Of a DNA stretch of 9,409 nt, positions 6,757-9,409 are shown in pieces. Position 1 is the first letter of the stretch, and every line of letters begins with the position of its first letter. The position numbers were made by a program, and so were the translations under genes. The notes below the pieces were generated by a model. The model was not told the origin of the DNA. It worked only from the letters and a program-made list of their open reading frames with translations, and made no database searches. The stretch covers positions 1 through 9,409 of the forward strand of contig JBOHRF010000189.1 of assembly GCA_050732575.1 (NCBI GenBank). The letters are read 5' to 3'. The stretch is from JBBDWZ01 sp050732575. GTDB taxonomy: Bacteria > Gemmatimonadota > Gemmatimonadetes > Longimicrobiales > RSA9.

Positions 6757-6910
6757 CGGACCACCACCACGTTCCCCCGTTTTGGCCAATTCCACTATGA
6801 GACCGTGGCAACGAGGGGTGCACAGGGCTGCGGCTGCGCGCAGCTGACGCCCTGGCAAAGTTGCGCCATGCGAAATCGCGCCATAACGGGAGAACGTGGT
6901 GGTGGTCCGC
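6756..6910. repeat. 155-bp imperfect palindromic element (MITE-like or bidirectional terminator)
   Basis: The left arm 6756-6786 and right arm 6880-6910 are inverted copies matching at 29 of 31 positions, including the outermost 19 without a mismatch (GCGGACCACCACCACGTTC). The interior is itself partly self-complementary: a nested hairpin pairs CAGGGC (6823-6828) with GCCCTG (6849-6854) around a perfect 12-bp palindrome (6833-6844), and diverged TGGC..AAC segments lie on either side. The element begins on the last base of the GMC stop codon and ends three bases before the stop of the convergent membrane-protein gene, so it fills the whole gap. There is no T-tract like that of an ordinary intrinsic terminator and no obvious target duplication. 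It may be a small non-autonomous inverted-repeat element, a two-way transcription barrier, or both. Confidence 0.85.
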
Positions 6911-6913
6911 ACC

Positions 6914-7333
6914 TCACGGCCCTACCGCGCGTCGGGGCGTGCTGCTATCGCTGACGCGCGGCGGCGTCTGCTGCTGTTGCAGGTTGGCGTTAATGCGTCC
7001 CAACAGGATGCGCACTGCGCGCAGGTCGTGGTTGGAGCCAATGAGCATGAGCGCAATATCGCCAGCGCCCCAGAGGAATGCGGCGAATACGAGGATCTGG
7101 GTAGCCTGCACGAGCAGCGTGCCAATGGCCTGCACGCCTTCCTGCGTCAGCCCGATCACAATTTCGGCAATGAGCAGAAAGCCCAGGAATACGGCCAGGA
7201 CTTTGAACAGGCGCGCAATGTAGCGCAGTCCGCCATGCGGCTCGAGGTCATCCTCGCGCACGCGGGCCAAAGGCTGGCCATCGGCAACGGGAGCGTCCCG
7301 TCGTTCGGTCAATTGAGTCTTGGATTCAGTCAC
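6914..7333 (-). CDS. Small membrane protein with two predicted transmembrane helices, function unknown
   Basis: A 139-residue protein I do not recognise. Residues 1-40 are polar and charged; about 43-63 (FKVLAVFLGFLLIAEIVIGL) and about 70-99 (LLVQATQILVFAAFLWGAGDIALMLIG) are hydrophobic helices with a short loop TQEGVQA between them. A basic helix follows (NHDLRAVRILLGRINANLQ), then a Gln/Pro/Ser/Arg-rich tail. Both termini are probably on the cytoplasmic side. The GTG start at 7333 is well supported by AAGGAGG placed five bases upstream. It begins 18 bp after the M15 peptidase stop on the same strand, so the two are likely co-transcribed. Its stop lies three bases from the palindromic element. 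It could assist the envelope peptidase, but nothing in the sequence proves that. Confidence 0.85.
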   Translation of the reverse strand: MTESKTQLTERRDAPVADGQPLARVREDDLEPHGGLRYIARLFKVLAVFLGFLLIAEIVIGLTQEGVQAIGTLLVQATQILVFAAFLWGAGDIALMLIGSNHDLRAVRILLGRINANLQQQQTPPRVSDSSTPRRAVGP

Positions 7334-7351
7334 GATGTCCTCCTTGTTGGA

Positions 7352-8470
7352 TCACCAGCGAGCGCGGTATCCGCGCGTGTCGATGTGTACAAAACCGGAA
7401 TGCGCGCCGGGTCGCGGTTGATAAACGCCAATGCCCCCGATCAACGATGGATGCCGCTTCTCGACGCGATCTGCGGCGGCGGCCAGGACGCGGGCATCAC
7501 GGACATCGACTCGACCATCGCGATTCAGATCGTCCATGCGGCCATCGCGATTATTGTCGATGAAGATGTCCATGGCATCGCCGTACATATGACGGGACAG
7601 GGCCGCGCGTCCGCGCGGGTTGCCGCCCGACTCATTGTAGGTGGGTGTGCGGAACCCACTGATCACGCCCACATCGCCCACTTCGAGACCGCTTCGCTCC
7701 AGCTCCTGGATGGTGAGCTCGAGCTTGTCCAGCAGACGAGTGGAAAGCGCAACGTACTTGGGCCACACCTGCGCCTGGCCCTTGGTAACGAAGTCGCGCA
7801 GCTGGAAATGTTCGGACACTGGCGTGTCCAGGTTGTGCGGTGTAACCCGAACCAGGCCGGCCGGCGGTGCGTATGCGGGTGAGCGCGGACGGCCGCCGCG
7901 TTCATAGGGCCAGCTGCCAATGACGTACGACCCAATACGACCCGCTTTCTTCTCGGTCAGCGGCACCAGACGTATCACGCTCAGATCGGGAACCGGCCGA
8001 ATGGCGTCACCCATACGCACCAACACGTTCCAGATGCCAGGACGCGATGGCTGACTGACACGTTCCGGTTGGGTGGCCGGTTCAGCGTATTCAACGCGTA
8101 CATCAGGCGGCAGACTGTCGATGACGGGAGCGGTGTCCCCGGGAGCCTGCACGCGTACCTTGAGCGCTCCGCTCAGTCCGCGATAGTTCGTAGCCTCGCC
8201 GATCCTGCGCATGACCGCATCCAGCAGGAACGGTGTGGGCGGGGGCGCAGCGGGTGAGAGTGGGTTGGTGATGCCGCTGCCAATGATGGGCGGTACGTCG
8301 GCGCGCGCACTGGCGTTGGCAATAGCAAGGATCCAGCCGACCGTAAACAACGCCAGGACGAACCAGGTGACCAGATTAAAGATGCGTTCCTGTTTGGGTG
8401 TGAGGCCGGGCCGCTCCAGGCGCTGGAAGCGGCGGCGCTTTTGGGTTGGGCGAGAAGCTTCGTGAATCAT
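7352..8470 (-). CDS. Membrane-anchored M15-type metallopeptidase (peptidoglycan D,D-carboxy/endopeptidase-like) with calcium-loop insertion
   Basis: From ATG 8470 the protein has 372 residues. A basic stretch (QKRRRFQRLERPG) precedes one transmembrane helix at about 31-53, placing the rest outside the cytoplasmic membrane. A Pro-rich linker and a middle region of ~130 residues without a recognised domain follow. The C-terminal domain from about 213 has EHFQLRDF, GVISGFRTPTYNESGG and the M15 zinc motif SRHMYGDAMDI (H294, D301) with the third ligand H362 in GFVHID; it ends RGYRARW. Between the zinc motifs are two overlapping EF-hand/dockerin-like loops, D305-N307-D309-G310 and D314-N316-D318-G319 with D325 closing the second. 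The family cleaves D-Ala-containing peptidoglycan peptides, so a wall-trimming role is inferred. An in-frame GTG at 8521 would add 17 residues; neither start has a clear ribosome site and ATG 8470 lies in a hairpin. The membrane-protein gene follows by 18 bp. Confidence 0.88.
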   Translation of the reverse strand: MIHEASRPTQKRRRFQRLERPGLTPKQERIFNLVTWFVLALFTVGWILAIANASARADVPPIIGSGITNPLSPAAPPPTPFLLDAVMRRIGEATNYRGLSGALKVRVQAPGDTAPVIDSLPPDVRVEYAEPATQPERVSQPSRPGIWNVLVRMGDAIRPVPDLSVIRLVPLTEKKAGRIGSYVIGSWPYERGGRPRSPAYAPPAGLVRVTPHNLDTPVSEHFQLRDFVTKGQAQVWPKYVALSTRLLDKLELTIQELERSGLEVGDVGVISGFRTPTYNESGGNPRGRAALSRHMYGDAMDIFIDNNRDGRMDDLNRDGRVDVRDARVLAAAADRVEKRHPSLIGGIGVYQPRPGAHSGFVHIDTRGYRARW

Positions 8471-8492
8471 GACGAAAGGGAAGTCATGATTC
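8464..8492 (-). promoter_or_regulatory. Perfect inverted repeat overlapping the M15 start codon
   Basis: GAATCATGAC (8464-8473) and GTCATGATTC (8483-8492) are perfect inverted copies around a nine-base loop. On the minus-strand transcript the likely ATG (8470-8468) is in the second arm of the stem. The structure could hold back translation, or as DNA could be an operator for a dimeric regulator. The first arm contains a second ATG that opens a six-codon frame ending in a TGA overlapping the M15 ATG. Confidence 0.6.
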
Positions 8493-8521
8493 GTGCCGCA
8501 CGCGCGTTGCGCGTCCGGCAC
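8493..8521 (-). other. GC-rich hairpin just upstream of the M15 start region
   Basis: GTGCCG (8493-8498) pairs with CGGCAC (8516-8521) and, after one C-C mismatch, ACGCGC (8500-8505) pairs with GCGCGT (8509-8514) around a GTT loop. A 12-bp stem of this composition is very stable. It abuts the AT-richer inverted repeat at 8464-8492. No U-tract follows, so it is not a standard terminator; it could still stall or shape the leader RNA. Confidence 0.55.
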
Positions 8522-8610
8522 GGGCGCGACTGCGTCGGGCGCGCTTCGCTATGCTGGCGGGCGCGCGTTGCTGCGCTGGCGGGCGCGCTCCCTACGCTCG
8601 CGGGTCGGGG
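8521..8610. repeat. Degenerate GC-rich tandem repeat, ~22-bp period
   Basis: The core CGGGCGCG recurs at 8521, 8536, 8558 and 8580, and a shortened CGGG at 8601, giving spacings of 15, 22, 22 and 21. GCTGGCGGGCGCGC is exact at 8553-8566 and 8575-8588. It occupies the 5' leader of the M15 gene on the minus strand. Units differ too much and are too closely spaced for a CRISPR array. It resembles intergenic GC-rich simple repeats; a role is unknown. Confidence 0.75.
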
Positions 8611-8640
8611 TTGCCGGAACGTGTTAGGGGGCGTTGCCTT

Positions 8641-8669
8641 GCAGCGCTGCGGTTCACGTCAACGTGACC
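8641..8669. other. Adjacent short palindromes downstream of greA
   Basis: GCAGCGCTGC (8641-8650) is a perfect 10-bp palindrome. It is followed at once by a hairpin in which TCACGT (8654-8659) pairs with ACGTGA (8662-8667), extended by GG/CC. They lie about 50 bp past the greA stop and could contribute to ending or protecting the greA transcript. No T-run is present. The remaining spacer from 8611 to 8716 shows no gene or convincing promoter. Confidence 0.4.
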
Positions 8670-8716
8670 GTCAAGGTCTTTCAAACTCGTGTGGGTCCAA
8701 GGTCGTAGGGGCGAGC

Positions 8717-9190
8717 TCAGTTCACCATTTGCGGGAGAGTGATCAATTCGATGATGCGGTAGCGGCGATCGCCGCGCGGCAGATGGACTACGACTTCGTC
8801 ATCGAGTTTCTTGCCCAGCAATGCGCGACCAATAGGGGAAGCCATGGAGATCTGGTTGGTGTCGAGGTCGATGTAGTCACCGAACACGATGTTGTAGGTG
8901 ATCTGCTCGTTGGAGTCGAGGTCGCGCAGGGTGATGCGTGAGCCGAAGCCGGCCCGATCGCTGGCCAGAGCGGTGGGATCGATCTTGGACAATTCACCCA
9001 TGCGCGACGTGAGGTGATTCAAACGGGCCTGAACGAATTGTTGCCGCTCGAGCGCGGATTTGTACTCGGCATTCTCGGACAGGTCTCCCAGCTCGACTGC
9101 CTTCTGGATGGTTTTGGGCAGCGTGACTGTGAGTTCATGAGTCAGACGCTCGATTTCGTCCTCGATCTTCTGCTTGATCGCTTCCAACAT
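8717..9190 (-). CDS. greA: Transcription elongation factor GreA
   Basis: GreA enters the secondary channel of RNA polymerase and stimulates cleavage of the 3' end of backtracked RNA, freeing stalled complexes. The 157 residues are the standard GreA length. The N-terminal antiparallel coiled coil spans about 1-75, and its tip carries ELGDLSENAEYKSALERQ with D36 and E39 at the positions of the catalytic acids D41 and E44 of E. coli GreA. The C-terminal FKBP-like domain follows, with IDLDTNQISMASPIGRALLG at about 107-126 and the closing strand RRYRIIELITL. The ATG at 9190 gives a normal N-terminus (MLEAIKQKIEDEIERL), although no good Shine-Dalgarno is visible before it. It starts 28 bp after the stop of a DUF6941-like gene on the same strand, so the two may share a transcript. 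The basic patch lining the coiled coil is weaker than in E. coli as far as I can judge. Confidence 0.96.
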   Translation of the reverse strand: MLEAIKQKIEDEIERLTHELTVTLPKTIQKAVELGDLSENAEYKSALERQQFVQARLNHLTSRMGELSKIDPTALASDRAGFGSRITLRDLDSNEQITYNIVFGDYIDLDTNQISMASPIGRALLGKKLDDEVVVHLPRGDRRYRIIELITLPQMVN

Positions 9191-9218
9191 TTCTGTATGC
9201 CGATGGGGGAAAGTGCGT

Positions 9219-9409
9219 TCAGTGTAGCGGACCCAGGCTTGGTGGCATGGGCGGACCGCTCAATGGACCGAATTCAACCAGGAGCGGGATTTCCGCTTTC
9301 AGGTCGTTATTGACGAAAACGATGAATGTATAATCACCGGTCTTGCCCAGCTGCAGATTGTTCAAGGTCAATATCTGATTGGTCGAGATGTTGTGACCGG
9401 GCTCGCCCT
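9219..9409 (-). CDS. C-terminal end of a small beta-rich protein, DUF6941-like (5' end outside window)
   Basis: On the minus strand an open frame runs from the window edge (first full codon at 9407) for 62 codons to TGA at 9221-9219. The visible part reads NISTNQILTLNNLQLGKTGD, then a beta strand YTFIVFVNNDLKAEIPLLVE, and a Pro/Gly-rich tail ending LGPLH. This 'neL.l...GdY.f.v.vn....~lpl.V' ending is what I know from DUF6941, a family of ~120-150-residue all-beta cytosolic proteins of unknown function. The codon use is coherent and GC-rich and the frame ends 28 bp before greA, so I take it as a real gene. The family name is a recollection based on a short segment and could be wrong. Confidence 0.72.
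   Translation of the reverse strand, partial: GEPGHNISTNQILTLNNLQLGKTGDYTFIVFVNNDLKAEIPLLVEFGPLSGPPMPPSLGPLH

Noticed and set aside
6896..7882. Long plus-strand open frame of 328 codons
   Set aside because: It lies opposite the membrane protein and the M15 peptidase, both of which have recognisable features. GC-rich third positions keep the antisense frame open.
8521..8610. Possible CRISPR array
   Set aside because: Units of about 22 bp are contiguous and degenerate, with no unique spacers and no cas genes nearby.
8641..8716. Intrinsic terminator for greA
   Set aside because: Hairpins are present, but no run of T follows on the minus strand, so I list them only as palindromes.
8441..8941. 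Plus-strand open frame of 166 codons across the spacer and greA
   Set aside because: It overlaps the certain greA gene in antisense and the repetitive spacer, with no domain and no ribosome site.

Overview
The window is high-GC bacterial chromosomal DNA, densely packed, with several GTG or TTG starts. It carries ordinary metabolic and housekeeping genes and no phage, transposase, CRISPR or RNA genes that I can see. The style of the proteins suggests a free-living soil or sediment bacterium, possibly Gemmatimonadota or a relative: a secreted N-acyl-D-amino-acid deacylase with an NQDGRSPWP motif, a membrane-anchored M15 peptidase ending in RGYRARW, and a DUF6941-like protein next to greA. That placement is an inference from gene style, not a proven assignment.

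Layout, left to right. (1) Positions 3-815 (+) hold the C-terminal end of a probable surface protein: the tail of an Ig-like domain followed by three diverged repeats of about 75 residues. (2) It converges, with a 1-bp gap, on a minus-strand pair read from 3227 down to 817: an exported D-aminoacylase-type amidohydrolase and a phosphoglycolate-phosphatase-like HAD hydrolase, overlapping by 13 bp. (3) Divergent from that pair is a Glu/Leu/Phe/Val dehydrogenase (3423-4694, +). (4) Positions 4766-6756 (+) hold a two-gene unit: a small gluconate-2-dehydrogenase-subunit-3-like protein and a GMC-family flavoprotein whose cysteine spacing matches that of [3Fe-4S]-containing FAD-glucose dehydrogenases; the genes overlap by 4 bp.

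(5) The 155 bp between the GMC gene and the next, convergent, gene are almost entirely one imperfect inverted repeat with near-identical 31-bp ends, the most striking non-coding structure here. (6) On the minus strand from the right edge lie the end of a DUF6941-like gene (9219-9409), greA (8717-9190), a repeat-rich GC spacer, a membrane-anchored M15 metallopeptidase with a calcium-loop insertion (7352-8470), and a small two-helix membrane protein (6914-7333).

How the genes may work together: the deacylase plus glutamate dehydrogenase fit amino-acid scavenging, and the FAD/Fe-S dehydrogenase pair fits oxidation of an alcohol or sugar feeding electrons to an unknown acceptor. The M15 enzyme probably trims peptidoglycan. 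I do not see a clearly new multi-gene system. The best leads are the 155-bp palindromic element, the GMC pair that lacks both an export signal and a cytochrome partner, and the hairpin that contains the likely M15 start codon.
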